From Synechococcus sp. A10-1-5-1 (GTDB lineage: Bacteria > Cyanobacteriota > Cyanobacteriia > PCC-6307 > Cyanobiaceae), in assembly GCF_023115425.1 (NCBI RefSeq), contig NZ_CP096032.1, forward strand, positions 2,046,001 through 2,110,000: a DNA stretch of 64,000 nucleotides, given 5' to 3'. The translations under genes were made by a program, and so were the position numbers. Every line of letters begins with the position of its first letter. The stretch's first letter is position 1. Below are positions 11,022-19,818 of this stretch, one piece after another. The notes below the pieces were generated by a model. The model was not told the origin of the DNA and made no database searches. It was given only the letters and a program-made list of their open reading frames with translations.

Positions 11022-11387
11022 TTGGTTGTGTCGCGTCCTGGTGCCTTCGCTGCGAACTTCAGGCCTGACGTCTTGGATCGCTTTAGGGATCTCTGCCGGC
11101 GTCAGGGCAAGCAGTACACGAAGGTTCTCGAGCGTCTTGCTCAGGTGTATCTGGAGACCGAAGGTGCCGTGCTGGATGGAGCGGCCTCTGCTGGGCTGGC
11201 GGATCCCGACAAGAAGAAGCGGCTGGTCCAAGTGGAATCACTCCAGAACAAGCTTCTGGAAGATCTCTTGAAGCGTGTGGAGGTCCTGGAGAAGCAGAAG
11301 GTGAAAACCGACTATGAGATTGAGCGTGTTCAAAAGAGCGTTGCGTTTCTGCGCTCCGGTCTTCAAGAACCTGGTTCCAAGGGCTGA
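11022..11387 (+). CDS. Small ribbon-helix-helix-like protein with C-terminal coiled coil, function unknown
   Basis: About 121 residues. The N-terminal 45 residues could fold as strand-helix-helix ('GAFAANFRPDVLD' / 'RFRDLCRRQGKQ' / 'YTKVLERLAQVYLE'), the order seen in ribbon-helix-helix DNA-binding proteins. The C-terminal half is a charged amphipathic helix ('VESLQNKLLEDLLKRVEVLEKQK') likely to form a coiled coil. There is no ATG: an in-frame TGA lies just upstream at 11016, so translation must begin at TTG 11022 or GTG 11028. It precedes mscL on the same strand. It may be a DNA-binding regulator; I do not recognise a named family. Confidence 0.6.
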   Translation: MVVSRPGAFAANFRPDVLDRFRDLCRRQGKQYTKVLERLAQVYLETEGAVLDGAASAGLADPDKKKRLVQVESLQNKLLEDLLKRVEVLEKQKVKTDYEIERVQKSVAFLRSGLQEPGSKG

Positions 11388-11446
11388 ACGGTTAAGGACT
11401 CGTTGTGCCTCGTGTTCGAATGAAAGTCTGAGTTCCCTGGTCCTTC

Positions 11447-11812
11447 ATGCTCGCTTTTCGTCGCTGGTTGCGTGAATTCACGGAGTTCTTCTTTCAGAAG
11501 GGCAATGCCCTGAATCTGGCCATCGCGGTGGTTGTGGGCACGCAGTTTCAGCAGATCGTCGATGCGCTCACGAAAGATCTCTTGATGCCCTTGGTGAATC
11601 CATTGATTCGCAATGGCGGCTGGGAGAAATGGGTCATCCCCTATGCGGGGGGACAGCTCCTGATTGGTCAGGCGCTGAATGTTCTGCTCAATTCCCTGAT
11701 TGTGGGATGGGTCCTGTTCTTCATTGTCAAAGCGATCAACCGCTCCCAGCGCGTCGCTACGGCAGGAGTGGATCGCCTGCGCGCTCAGCAAGGCGATGGG
11801 AAGGAGGTCTGA
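11447..11812 (+). CDS. mscL: Large-conductance mechanosensitive channel MscL
   Basis: 121 residues, two transmembrane helices. The first contains the pore-lining pattern 'GNALNLAIAVVVGTQFQQIVDALTKDLLMP', and the second is 'LNVLLNSLIVGWVLFFIVKAIN'. It ends in the usual charged cytoplasmic helix. MscL is a pentameric inner-membrane valve that opens on hypo-osmotic shock. It follows the RHH-like gene by 59 bp and may be transcribed with it. Confidence 0.93.
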   Translation: MLAFRRWLREFTEFFFQKGNALNLAIAVVVGTQFQQIVDALTKDLLMPLVNPLIRNGGWEKWVIPYAGGQLLIGQALNVLLNSLIVGWVLFFIVKAINRSQRVATAGVDRLRAQQGDGKEV

Positions 11813-11919
11813 GCAGAGGGCGGCGGCGGCCGCTTTGGGATCCTCTGACAATGTTCATGGTGAATAGTTTGTGTCCCGGCCTGTCTGAAACGGTATCGGT
11901 CATCACCGAATGAGTTCGC

Positions 11920-13272
11920 GTGCCGTTTCTTTCGCGACAGCGCAGATTGCTGATCGCTGCCCTCACTGTCCCTGCGCTTCAGTTGCTGGCGGGTGCCTTT
12001 CTTCCGGCTCAGGCTGCGGAGGCGGCGCTCTCTAGTTCCGATAACACCCTGCTGCTGATCTCAGCGGCGATGGTCCTGTTGATGACCCCTGGCCTGGCCT
12101 TCTTTTATGGCGGCTTTGTCAAGGGGCGCAATGTCCTCAACACGATGGCGATGAGCTTCGTGATGATGGGCATCGCCACCTTGGTCTGGGCCAGCTTTGG
12201 CTTCAGCCTGGCTTTCGCCGATGGTGGGGTGGCCCAGGCAGTGGTGGGTAACCCCTTCACCTTTGCTCTTCTGGAGCGTCTTCCTGAGGTCTGGGACGGT
12301 TTGGCTGTTCCCGGTCTGACCTTTGCCCTGTTCCAGGGGATGTTCGCGATCATCACGCCGGCCCTGATCTCCGGCGCCCTGGTGGAGCGCATCAGCTTCC
12401 GCTTCTGGTGTCTCTTCACGCCGATCTGGCTGCTGCTGGTGTATTCCCCTCTGGCCCACATGGTCTGGGGCGGCGGCTTCCTGGGCAAAGACCTGGACTT
12501 CGCGGGTGGCACGGTCGTGCACATCAGCTCCGGTGTCTCGGCTTTGGTGCTGGCGGGGTTGATCGGTGCTCGCCGCCAGTGGCCCAAAGCGATTCGCCCT
12601 CCCCATGACGTGACCCAGATCCTGCTGGGCACCGGACTTCTCTGGTTTGGTTGGTTCGGCTTCAACGGCGGCAGCCAGCTGGCTGTCGGCGGTGCGGAGA
12701 TTCCATTCACCACGACCCATGTGGCCGCCGCTGCTGGTTTGGTGGCCTGGTCCCTGGTGGAAACCTGGCGCGATGGCAAGCCCACCGCCGTGGGACTGGC
12801 CACCGGTGCTGTGGCTGGTCTGGTGGGTGTGACCCCCGCCGCTGGTTTTGTGACCATTGGCTCGGCCATGGCGATCGGTGCGATCACCGCGGTCCTCTGC
12901 GCGGCCTCGGTGCAGCTCAAGGTGAAGCTGCGCTTTGACGATTCTCTCGACACCTACGCGGTCCACGGCGTGGGCGGCACCGCCGGTGCTCTGCTCACGG
13001 GTGTCTTCGCCAACGCGGAGCTGATCTCTTCCCATCCTGCCGGGCAGGTCTTGGCCGAACAGGGCCGTGGAGCCCTGGTGCTTGGCCAGCTCCAGGCGGT
13101 GCTGGTGGCCTATGGCCTGGCGGCCATCGGCACCCTGCTCATTGCTGGAGTTCTGCGTGGCCTCGGTGTTCAATTCCGGGTGAGCGAAACCGCCGAGAAC
13201 CTCGGCGTTGACGTCGCTGAACACGGCGAAGAGGCCTACGCCGAGCGGGTTGGTTCCCCTCAGCTGTTCTGA
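11920..13272 (+). CDS. amt: Ammonium transporter, Amt family
   Basis: 450 residues with an N-terminal signal sequence and about eleven membrane helices. Family motifs include 'MTPGLAFFYGGFVKGRNVLN', 'DFAGGTVVHISSGVSALVLA' with a pore His, 'WFGWFGFNGGS' and 'DDSLDTYAVHGVGGTAGALL' with a second pore His. It carries ammonium across the plasma membrane. The start is GTG at 11920. Nitrogen control by NtcA would be expected, but the only GTA-N8-like sequence nearby is imperfect and badly placed. A bidirectional hairpin separates it from the convergent msrB. Confidence 0.96.
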   Translation: MPFLSRQRRLLIAALTVPALQLLAGAFLPAQAAEAALSSSDNTLLLISAAMVLLMTPGLAFFYGGFVKGRNVLNTMAMSFVMMGIATLVWASFGFSLAFADGGVAQAVVGNPFTFALLERLPEVWDGLAVPGLTFALFQGMFAIITPALISGALVERISFRFWCLFTPIWLLLVYSPLAHMVWGGGFLGKDLDFAGGTVVHISSGVSALVLAGLIGARRQWPKAIRPPHDVTQILLGTGLLWFGWFGFNGGSQLAVGGAEIPFTTTHVAAAAGLVAWSLVETWRDGKPTAVGLATGAVAGLVGVTPAAGFVTIGSAMAIGAITAVLCAASVQLKVKLRFDDSLDTYAVHGVGGTAGALLTGVFANAELISSHPAGQVLAEQGRGALVLGQLQAVLVAYGLAAIGTLLIAGVLRGLGVQFRVSETAENLGVDVAEHGEEAYAERVGSPQLF

Positions 13273-13289
13273 ACGAAGAACCAACAAGC

Positions 13290-13318
13290 AAGCCCGGGGT
13301 GCAGTGCAGCCCGGGCTT
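13290..13318. terminator. Hairpin between convergent amt and msrB, probably a bidirectional terminator
   Basis: Perfect 9-bp stem AAGCCCGGG / CCCGGGCTT with an 11-nt loop; the flanks AGC and GCT extend the pairing with a bulge. It lies 17 bp past the amt stop and 14 bp past the msrB stop. T-runs are poor on both sides. Confidence 0.65.
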
Positions 13319-13332
13319 CTTGCTGTCTGGGT

Positions 13333-13803
13333 TTAGGCGTTGGCCTTAAAGCTCAGTGCCACGCCGTTGTTGCAGTAGCGCTTGCCGGTGGGGCGAGGGC
13401 CGTCATTGAAGACGTGGCCTTGATGGCCGCCGCAGCGCTGGCAGTGGTATTCCGTGCGGGGCACGATCAACTTGAAATCGACGCTGGTGCCGATGGCATT
13501 GGCCAGCGGCTCCCAGAAGCTGGGCCAGCCGGTGCCGCTGTCGTATTTCGCCTTGGAGCTGAACAGCGGAAGATCGCAGCCGGCGCAGTGGAACACGCCG
13601 GCGCGTTTTTCATCGTTCAGGGGGCTGGAGAAAGGGCGCTCGGTGCCCTCTTGTCGCAAGACCTGATAGGCCGCTGGCGACAGGCGTTGTTTCCACTGGG
13701 CGTCGCTGAGTTGCCACTGCGGATCACCGGCTTTGGCGGCCGCTTCCGCTGGTTTGCCGCCCACCAGAAGGGCCAAGGAGGCGAGCAGTCCCCGTCGTGT
13801 CAT
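13333..13803 (-). CDS. msrB: Exported methionine-(R)-sulfoxide reductase MsrB
   Basis: 156 residues from the ATG at 13803. The N-terminus is a Tat-like signal ('MTRRGLLASLALLVGG', cleavage probably after 'AEA'), so the enzyme should act in the periplasm or thylakoid lumen. The catalytic core is complete: zinc pairs CAGC and CQRC, 'TGWPSFW', and the catalytic Cys in 'RYCNNGVAL'. It reduces the R form of methionine sulfoxide in proteins. A longer frame starting at 13833 would overlap secG and hide the signal peptide. The gene lies 4 bp after secG on the same strand. Confidence 0.95.
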   Translation of the reverse strand: MTRRGLLASLALLVGGKPAEAAAKAGDPQWQLSDAQWKQRLSPAAYQVLRQEGTERPFSSPLNDEKRAGVFHCAGCDLPLFSSKAKYDSGTGWPSFWEPLANAIGTSVDFKLIVPRTEYHCQRCGGHQGHVFNDGPRPTGKRYCNNGVALSFKANA

Positions 13804-13807
13804 GGAT

Positions 13808-14044
13808 TTAGAGGCCTTTGAACCAGCCGGCACTGAGGGCCGTGGCCAGTCCCATGAAGATCGCCAGCAGGGTCCAGGTGATGCGATTCAGGGTTGCCTC
13901 AGCGCTGCGCGCGCTGCTGAACATGGAACTGCCGCTCGAGGCCAGTCCCCCCATGCCATCACCCTTGGGGCTGTGAAGGAGCACGGTGATGACCAGCAGT
14001 GCACCACTGCTGAGCCAGATCCAGGTGAGGGAGGTTTGAATCAT
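13808..14044 (-). CDS. secG: Preprotein translocase subunit SecG
   Basis: 78 residues with two membrane helices separated by the loop 'LLHSPKGDGMGGLASSGSSMF', the standard SecG signature. It is an accessory part of the SecYEG channel. It lies between gpmI and msrB on the same strand, 20 bp after gpmI, an order I recall from picocyanobacterial genomes. Confidence 0.93.
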   Translation of the reverse strand: MIQTSLTWIWLSSGALLVITVLLHSPKGDGMGGLASSGSSMFSSARSAEATLNRITWTLLAIFMGLATALSAGWFKGL

Positions 14045-14064
14045 CGATGCAGCCTAGGCAGTGA

Positions 14065-15735
14065 CTAGACGCCGAGGGTCTGAGGGATGCGGCTGGGCTG
14101 AGATGGGCTACCCAGGGGTGTGATCAAGGAGGTGCCAGTCATCCGGCTTGGCTGCTCCAACCCCAGGATCTCCAACAGGGTCGGGGCCACATCGGCCAGT
14201 CCACCGCCACTGCGCAGTTCCACGGCGGTGCCATGGCCAGGGATCTTGCGCTTTTCACCCTCCACCAAGATCACCGGCACGGGGTTGGTGGTGTGGGCGG
14301 TCCAGGGCAGGCCATCGGGGCCTTCCATCAGCTCGGCATTGCCGTGGTCCGCGGTGACGATCAGGGTGCCGCCCATGCGGTTGGTGGCCTCCAGCAGGCG
14401 GCCGACGCTCTGGTCGACGGCACCGATGGCTTCCACGGTGGCCTCCATCGCGCCGGTGTGGCCGACCATGTCGGGGTTGGCATAGTTGATCACCACCAGG
14501 GAATAGATCCCCTTGTTGATGGCGGAGATGCAGTTGTCGGTCAGCTGTTCCGCTGACATCGCCGGGGCCTGGTCGTAGGTGGCGACCCGCGGCGAGGGGA
14601 CCAGGTGGCGGTCTTCTCCGGGGTAGGGCTGCTCGATGCCACCGTTCATGAAATAGGTGACGTGGGGATATTTCTCGGTTTCGGCGGTCCGGAACTGACG
14701 CAGGCCGGCCTCCGAGACCACCTGACCCAGCAGTCCATCAAGGGACTCGGGTGGGAAGGCCACGCTCACCGGTAGTCCCGCTTCGTACTGGGTGAAGGTG
14801 ACGACGTTGAGGTCGGGAATGAAGGTCCGCTCAAACCCATCGAAGTCATCGAGCACCAGGGCTTTGACCAACTGGCGGACCCGGTCGGGGCGAAAATTGA
14901 ACACCACCAGGCCGTCCCCGGACTGGATCGCTCCCTGGGCTAGGCGGGTGGGTTCGAGGAATTCGTCGTAGATCTCATCGCCGTAGGACGCGCGGAGCAC
15001 CTCCTGGGGCGATTGCTCGGTGATCTCAGTGTCTTCGGTGAGCAGGCGGTAGGCCTTTTCAGTTCGCTCCCAACGGCTGTCACGGTCCATGGCCCAATAA
15101 CGCCCGCAGAGGGTGCTGATCCGGCCAATACCCGCTTTTTCGATCTGGGCTTCGATCGTGTTGAGGAACGGCTCAGCGCTCTGGGGAGGCGTGTCGCGGC
15201 CATCGGTGATGGCGTGAATGCAGACCTCCTTGAGGCCGCGGGCTTTGGCCCATTGCAGCAGGCCGCCCAGGTGATCGATGTGGCTGTGGACCCCGCCGTC
15301 GGAACACAGTCCGATCAGGTGCAGTGTCTTGCCGCTGCTCCGTAGCTGATAGGCCAGGGCATTGAGTTCAGCATTCTCAGCGATGCTGCCGTCGCGAACG
15401 GCCTGGCTAATGCGGACCAACTCCTGGCGAATAATCCGTCCGGCCCCAATGGTCAGGTGTCCGACTTCCGAATTCCCCATCTGCTCGTCCGGCAGGCCGA
15501 CTTCGGCGCCGCTGGCTTCGATCAGGGTGTGGGGATAGGCATGCCAGAGGGCATCCATGACCGGCGTTTGCGCAGCCCGGATAGCGTTATGGATGTCGTC
15601 GTGGCGGTAGCCCCATCCGTCCAGGATGCACAGCACAACCGGGGCAATCGCACCCTTCTGGGAGGAACCTGAAGGACCGGCGCCTGGTGACGCCGCTTTG
15701 TGCGAGCCCGATTCGGTGGACGGTATGACTGTCAC
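14065..15735 (-). CDS. gpmI: 2,3-bisphosphoglycerate-independent phosphoglycerate mutase
   Basis: About 556 residues. It interconverts 3- and 2-phosphoglycerate in glycolysis and carbon export from the Calvin cycle. The first metal-site Asp is in 'CILDGWGYR', the catalytic Ser in '[14 protein letters not shown]', and the second metal cluster includes '[12 protein letters not shown]' and 'TADHGNAE'. There is no ATG near the start: GTG codons at 15762 and 15735 are possible. I chose 15735, which has a purine-rich sequence (GGCGGGG) 9 bp upstream. It is divergent from pyrR and followed by secG. Confidence 0.96.
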   Translation of the reverse strand: MTVIPSTESGSHKAASPGAGPSGSSQKGAIAPVVLCILDGWGYRHDDIHNAIRAAQTPVMDALWHAYPHTLIEASGAEVGLPDEQMGNSEVGHLTIGAGRIIRQELVRISQAVRDGSIAENAELNALAYQLRSSGKTLHLIGLCSDGGVHSHIDHLGGLLQWAKARGLKEVCIHAITDGRDTPPQSAEPFLNTIEAQIEKAGIGRISTLCGRYWAMDRDSRWERTEKAYRLLTEDTEITEQSPQEVLRASYGDEIYDEFLEPTRLAQGAIQSGDGLVVFNFRPDRVRQLVKALVLDDFDGFERTFIPDLNVVTFTQYEAGLPVSVAFPPESLDGLLGQVVSEAGLRQFRTAETEKYPHVTYFMNGGIEQPYPGEDRHLVPSPRVATYDQAPAMSAEQLTDNCISAINKGIYSLVVINYANPDMVGHTGAMEATVEAIGAVDQSVGRLLEATNRMGGTLIVTADHGNAELMEGPDGLPWTAHTTNPVPVILVEGEKRKIPGHGTAVELRSGGGLADVAPTLLEILGLEQPSRMTGTSLITPLGSPSQPSRIPQTLGV

Positions 15736-15878
15736 CCGATAAAACCCCGCCTTTCCCTGCACGACCAGATAGATCCAACCTACCTCTTGCCTTGCGCTGA
15801 GCCAGTCCCCAGCATGGTTGCGTCAGCTTTTGGCTACACCAGGGGTTGTCCATACCGTCGCTCGCCCCTCTCAATCCC

Positions 15879-16427
15879 ATGGCAGTCGATCGCGTTGAAA
15901 TCTTGTCCGCGGTTGAGTTGGGAAGGACCCTGAATCGTCTGGCCTCCCAGGTATTGGAGAGCGTCGATGACAGCCGCGATCTGGTGCTGTTGGGGATTCC
16001 CACCCGGGGGGTGGCCTTGGCTGAGGTCCTGGCCCAATTGCTCGAGCAGCTCGCGGGCCATCCTGTGGACTGCGGCAGTGTCGATCCCACCTTTCACCGG
16101 GATGACCTGGATCGGGTGGGCACCCGCCTGGTGGCACCCACCTCTTTGCCCTCCAGCCTCGATGGCAAAGAGGTGCTGCTGGTCGACGACGTGGTCTTCA
16201 CGGGGCGCACCGTGCGGGCCGCCCTGGAGGCGCTGCAGGCCTGGGGGCGTCCCCGCCGCGTCTCACTGCTGGCGATGGTGGATCGCGGTCACAGGGAGTT
16301 ACCGATTCAGCCCGACTTCTGCGGTCGGGTGGTTCCCACGAATCGGCAGGAGCTCATTGCTCTTTGCCTCAAGGGCATCGATGGGGAGGAAGGGGTGTTC
16401 CTGTTGAAAGGGGAGCCCGAGGACTGA
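15879..16427 (+). CDS. pyrR: Bifunctional pyr operon regulator / uracil phosphoribosyltransferase PyrR
   Basis: 182 residues from the ATG at 15879; the longer open frame adds 11 residues without family resemblance. The PRPP-binding loop 'VLLVDDVVFTGRTVRAAL' and 'LLGIPTRGV' are typical of PyrR. In Bacillus PyrR binds pyr mRNA to cause attenuation and has weak UPRT activity. No pyr operon is adjacent, and pyrF is 42 kb away, so its RNA target in this organism is unclear. Confidence 0.93.
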   Translation: MAVDRVEILSAVELGRTLNRLASQVLESVDDSRDLVLLGIPTRGVALAEVLAQLLEQLAGHPVDCGSVDPTFHRDDLDRVGTRLVAPTSLPSSLDGKEVLLVDDVVFTGRTVRAALEALQAWGRPRRVSLLAMVDRGHRELPIQPDFCGRVVPTNRQELIALCLKGIDGEEGVFLLKGEPED

Positions 16428-16430
16428 CCC

Positions 16431-16652
16431 TCAGGCCACCGCCTCGAGTTCGTCGGCGCGGAAGTGGGCGCGGAACTTCCCGAAGGCCACGATCACGGGC
16501 ATGGTCGGGCTGATGGTGCGGCCCTTGTAATCGTTCAGCACCTGGAAGACTTCGCCCTGCTGGCCCTTGAGATCGAAGGCCTGGCCGCGGTGCTGAGGGT
16601 GGTGGAAGACCACAACGCTCTGGCTGACCGTGACTTGATCTCCTGCCTGCAT
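16431..16652 (-). CDS. ftrV: Ferredoxin:thioredoxin reductase, variable chain
   Basis: 73 residues, a small beta-barrel protein. 'VGDxVxVxxSVVVFHHPxHRGQxFDLKGxQGEV' and the ending 'KFRAHFRADELEAVA' match the variable (alpha) chain of FTR. It stabilises the catalytic iron-sulfur chain that passes electrons from ferredoxin to thioredoxin, giving light control of the Calvin cycle. The catalytic-chain gene is not in the window; petF, the electron donor family, is 12 kb away. The stop is 4 bp from the convergent pyrR stop. Confidence 0.93.
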   Translation of the reverse strand: MQAGDQVTVSQSVVVFHHPQHRGQAFDLKGQQGEVFQVLNDYKGRTISPTMPVIVAFGKFRAHFRADELEAVA

Positions 16653-16692
16653 GAAGAGGGCCGCTGAAGTGGGGCCATCCTGTCACGCGTGA

Positions 16693-17523
16693 TTAACGCC
16701 TGCAGGCCGTTTCGGGACCGTCTTCAACGACCTCTCCCCCTAATTCCGAGCAGGCCTGGCTGAAGGCTTGCCAGTCATCCAGTCCCTGCTTCAGCTTTTG
16801 ACTCACCAGGCGGTTGAGCTGCGCCTCGGGAACGTTGGAGCCCAGGCCGCGATGGGAGTCGTGGTCACCATGGTCACGCTTGCGGAGCCCCTCGATCCCT
16901 GCTTCGACCTGTTTCCGCAGCCCTTGGGTGCGTTCGCGCCACCAGGGGTGCTCGATGCGATTGAGGGCGTCAAGCGCTTCCCACCAGCGCTCTTGAGGGA
17001 TGAGCCGGGCGGCTCGGTCCTTTTGGAAACGGTTGCGGCTCCAGTCCTCCCGCAGTTGATCGCCAACTGCTGTGCCTTGGGGGTTCTGGTCGGCATTCAG
17101 GCTCTTCAGGACCTCTAAGGCCTGATCCAGTTGACCGCGGCGATAGAGGCCAAGGGCTTCGTTTTCGAGTTGCTTCTGCCAAGCCAGTAGGCGCTGTTGG
17201 TCCTCTGGGGTGCTGTTGCCGGAATTGACCAGTAGGCGCTGCAGTTGAAGCGCCTGGGCTTGGCGTTGTGATTGCCAGAGCTGCTCGGCTTTGAGCCGCC
17301 GGCAGTGGCTGAGTTCCAACGGTGCCTGGCCTCCGAGCCAGCGCAGGGCCAAGAGCTGCTCGCCATAGAGCAGGCAGTCATCCAAACGCCCCGCCTTGGA
17401 GGCTTGCTCGAGGCGTGCCGGGAGTTGTTTCTCCCACCAGTAGGCCGCGCCGACCCCAGATGCCACCAAGCCCAAGGTGAGCACCAGCCAAAAACGCGGA
17501 AGCCGGTGTCGGCGGATGGCCAA
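16693..17523 (-). CDS. Conserved hypothetical protein with N-terminal membrane anchor and helical repeats
   Basis: About 276 residues. A basic N-terminus (AIRRHRLPR) is followed by one hydrophobic helix (about 12-30), then an all-helical region rich in Gln, Leu and Arg that looks like TPR-type repeats ('ALGLYRRGQLDQALEVLKSL', 'RWWEALDALNRI'). The C-terminus has 'ACSELGGEVVEDGPETACRR', a possible disulfide pair. The only plausible start is TTG 17523; a stop lies 27 bp upstream in frame. It follows the Hsp70-like gene on the same strand by 80 bp. Function unknown. Confidence 0.65.
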   Translation of the reverse strand: MAIRRHRLPRFWLVLTLGLVASGVGAAYWWEKQLPARLEQASKAGRLDDCLLYGEQLLALRWLGGQAPLELSHCRRLKAEQLWQSQRQAQALQLQRLLVNSGNSTPEDQQRLLAWQKQLENEALGLYRRGQLDQALEVLKSLNADQNPQGTAVGDQLREDWSRNRFQKDRAARLIPQERWWEALDALNRIEHPWWRERTQGLRKQVEAGIEGLRKRDHGDHDSHRGLGSNVPEAQLNRLVSQKLKQGLDDWQAFSQACSELGGEVVEDGPETACRR

Positions 17524-17603
17524 GAGGCGCGTCAGGAATCCAGCTCCGTTCTATGGAGCTGCCTCCCAGTGATCACGCGGCCAGGGGCAGAGCTCGAGCC
17601 GGC

Positions 17604-19160
17604 CTAGCGGATGGCCCCCAAATCCATGGCGCTCTGGCGGGTCTGGGTTTGCAGATCCAGGCTTTCGACTTGCAAGTGACAGGCCGAATCAATCCAGAAC
17701 CGCAGCTCCATGCGGTCCTCCCCCGGGGTGCCGCAGGGGGTCAGGGGGATCTGGATCGGTGTTTGCGCCCAGGCTTTGACCCTGGCGGCTCCTGCGCTTT
17801 TGCGGCGCAGAACCGGGAGGCCATCGACAAAGACCACCTCGCTGCGCTCTTCCGCCTGGGGCTCTCCGAGCACCAACTCCAAGGCGTTCTGTTCCGCTTC
17901 GCTGCAGGAGAGGCGTATCACGAGAGGTTGCTCGATCGGCCAGCTCTGACCAGCCATAAAGAGGGGGTGCCAGCGGTGTTCCGCGCTGCGCTGATCCCAG
18001 CAGCGCAGGGAGACCCCTTGGCTGAGGACGTCTTTGATGCGAACTCCGGGGGTCAGGCTCAAGGCCCCCAGGGCGACGGCTTCAACGGGACGACTCCCCC
18101 GCAGGGGCGTGCCCGGGAGTCGCTGCTGGAGCCACTGGCGAATCAGAGGGATCTGGGCACTGCCACCAACCGGCAGGATCGCGTCGATGTCCTCGCTTTG
18201 GACGCCCGCGGCCCGGGCGGCGGCCAGGACGGTCTCCAGCAGTTCATCCAGCAGGCTCAAGAGCCCTTGGTCCTCCAGCAATTGTTCGAGGTCCGCTCGC
18301 TGCAGGCGCAGGGGGATCGCGTTGGATACTCCCGCGGGGGTCCAAAGGGCGAGGGCTTCCTCCTGAGCGCTGAGCTCGCATTTGAGCCGTTCGCAGACCT
18401 GCAGCAGTCCCCGTGGCGGATGGGGCAGGTCAGGGCAGAGGTGAGCGGCGATCCAGTGGTCCAGATCGCGTCCACCGATCGCCAGCCCGGCTTTTCCCAG
18501 GACCTCTGCGGTCCGCAGCGTTTGCTGGCTGCTGTTGAGGTTGCGCCCGCCAAAGCGCAGCAATTGGGCGATGGGGGCGGCCCGTCCTTCGCCCCCGGGA
18601 AGCGCCACCAGCGATAGATCGGTGGTCCCCCCTCCGACATCGACCACCAGGACGCGGCTGCCTGGGGCAAGGCCCGCGCCGATGGCCGCAGCGGTGGGTT
18701 CATCGACCAAGGCCACATCCGGGACGTCCATGGCCTCGACGGCCTCCAGCAGCCATTGGCGGTAGCCCCGATAGCCATCAATCGGGGCGGTCAGCACCAG
18801 GCGATCCGGTGCGAGATCCTCCGGCAGATGGGACCAGATCTGCTCGAGCAGCAAGCGTCCGCTTTGTTCCGGCGTGAGCCAACTGTGATTGGCCTCGCTG
18901 CTGGGTTGGGCAATGAGGCGTTTGAAATCCCGCTGCAGTTGGGGCCCTTCGCATTCCAGGAAGCCCCCTTCAACGACTTGCCGACCAATCAGGGGCTGAC
19001 TGGCGTCCCGCTCGGTCAGCCAGATCAGGCTGGGGATGGCCACGGGATCCGCGCTGCTGAAGGGCGGCAGGGGCAGAAGGCGGGCGGCCTGATCGCTGGC
19101 GCCTTGATGGGCCACCACCGTGGTGGTGCTGCCGAGGTCAATGGCAAGGGTGCCGGCCAT
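17604..19160 (-). CDS. Hsp70-family ATPase (DnaK-like), short divergent form
   Basis: 518 residues against about 640 for DnaK. The actin-like ATPase fold is clear: 'LAIDLGSTTTVVAHQG' (phosphate 1), 'ALVDEPTAAAIGAG', 'VLVVDVGGGTTDLSLV' (phosphate 2) and 'ILPVGGSAQIPLI' (adenosine). After about residue 375 comes a shortened beta domain with no obvious helical lid and no DnaK EEVD-like tail. It is probably a specialised chaperone or scaffold rather than housekeeping DnaK. It is followed by the membrane-anchored helical protein, a possible partner. Confidence 0.88.
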   Translation of the reverse strand: MAGTLAIDLGSTTTVVAHQGASDQAARLLPLPPFSSADPVAIPSLIWLTERDASQPLIGRQVVEGGFLECEGPQLQRDFKRLIAQPSSEANHSWLTPEQSGRLLLEQIWSHLPEDLAPDRLVLTAPIDGYRGYRQWLLEAVEAMDVPDVALVDEPTAAAIGAGLAPGSRVLVVDVGGGTTDLSLVALPGGEGRAAPIAQLLRFGGRNLNSSQQTLRTAEVLGKAGLAIGGRDLDHWIAAHLCPDLPHPPRGLLQVCERLKCELSAQEEALALWTPAGVSNAIPLRLQRADLEQLLEDQGLLSLLDELLETVLAAARAAGVQSEDIDAILPVGGSAQIPLIRQWLQQRLPGTPLRGSRPVEAVALGALSLTPGVRIKDVLSQGVSLRCWDQRSAEHRWHPLFMAGQSWPIEQPLVIRLSCSEAEQNALELVLGEPQAEERSEVVFVDGLPVLRRKSAGAARVKAWAQTPIQIPLTPCGTPGEDRMELRFWIDSACHLQVESLDLQTQTRQSAMDLGAIR

Positions 19161-19246
19161 TGGCCAAAGCTGAAGGGAAACTGCCGTCTATGAGGGTGAC
19201 GCAAAACCAGACTTCATGGTGAGACAAGCGGGACTTGTCTTGGATC

Positions 19247-19552
19247 ATGGAGCGGGTTGCTGTTGCCCTGTGGTCGTTCTATCGGGAGGACCCCGAGCAG
19301 GCGCGTCGCTTGGATCCCTTGCTGGCCGCGCGGCTGTCCCGTGGTTGGGGTTCCTTGCGGATCGAGTGCAGGGATCTTGCCCACCGCGCCATGGTGTGCG
19401 GCGTCATCGATCTGCTCAGGCCGCCGCTTGAGGCGCTGCAGTTGGCTCGGGAGATTCGTTTGGTGGTGGCAGGTGAGGAGCCAATGGTCTTTCCCGTCAG
19501 CGTTCCCTTGCCCAGCAGTCTGCTGACCTACGATGAGTACATCGGCGAATAG
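19247..19552 (+). CDS. Cyanobacterial hypothetical protein upstream of rpoZ
   Basis: 101 residues from the ATG at 19247; a TTG 4 codons earlier is possible. It has no membrane segment or signal. 'VALWSFYREDPEQARRLDPLLAARLSRGWG' begins a helical region and the C-terminus ends '(L)LTYDEYIGE'. It lies 3 bp before rpoZ, so the two are probably one transcript. I do not recognise a named domain. It is divergent from the Hsp70-like gene with 86 bp between starts. Confidence 0.72.
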   Translation: MERVAVALWSFYREDPEQARRLDPLLAARLSRGWGSLRIECRDLAHRAMVCGVIDLLRPPLEALQLAREIRLVVAGEEPMVFPVSVPLPSSLLTYDEYIGE

Positions 19553-19555
19553 TGC

Positions 19556-19786
19556 ATGTATCTCGGCGTCAACGTCAGCCCCAAAGAGCTCGCGCAGCGC
19601 GCTGAGAATCTCGTCCGGCATTCCAGCAACCGCTACCTGACCACCGTTCGCATTGCTTTCCGCGCCAAGCAGCGCCGATTCGATGATTTCGACGGACTGC
19701 TGGAGGATTCGATGGTCAAGCCCGTGCAGCGGGCCATCATCGAGCTGAGCGACGAGCAGGATCAGCCTGACCTGCTGCCCGGCTAG
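19556..19786 (+). CDS. rpoZ: RNA polymerase omega subunit
   Basis: 76 residues. '[36 protein letters not shown]' and '[15 protein letters not shown]' match cyanobacterial omega. It helps assemble the beta-prime subunit and in cyanobacteria favours association with the main sigma factor. It starts 3 bp after the upstream gene and is followed by the DUF1818 gene. Confidence 0.92.
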   Translation: MYLGVNVSPKELAQRAENLVRHSSNRYLTTVRIAFRAKQRRFDDFDGLLEDSMVKPVQRAIIELSDEQDQPDLLPG

Positions 19787-19818
19787 GCCCCAGCCTTGGT
19801 TCCCACCCCTGTTGGAGG

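Noticed and set aside
11893-11906. GTA-N8-CAC upstream of amt as an NtcA site
   Set aside because: One base off the GTA-N8-TAC consensus and only 14 bp before the start codon, where an NtcA activator site would not work.
12061-13287. Long open frames antisense to amt
   Set aside because: Compositional shadows of a GC-rich membrane protein gene; no start signals or motifs.
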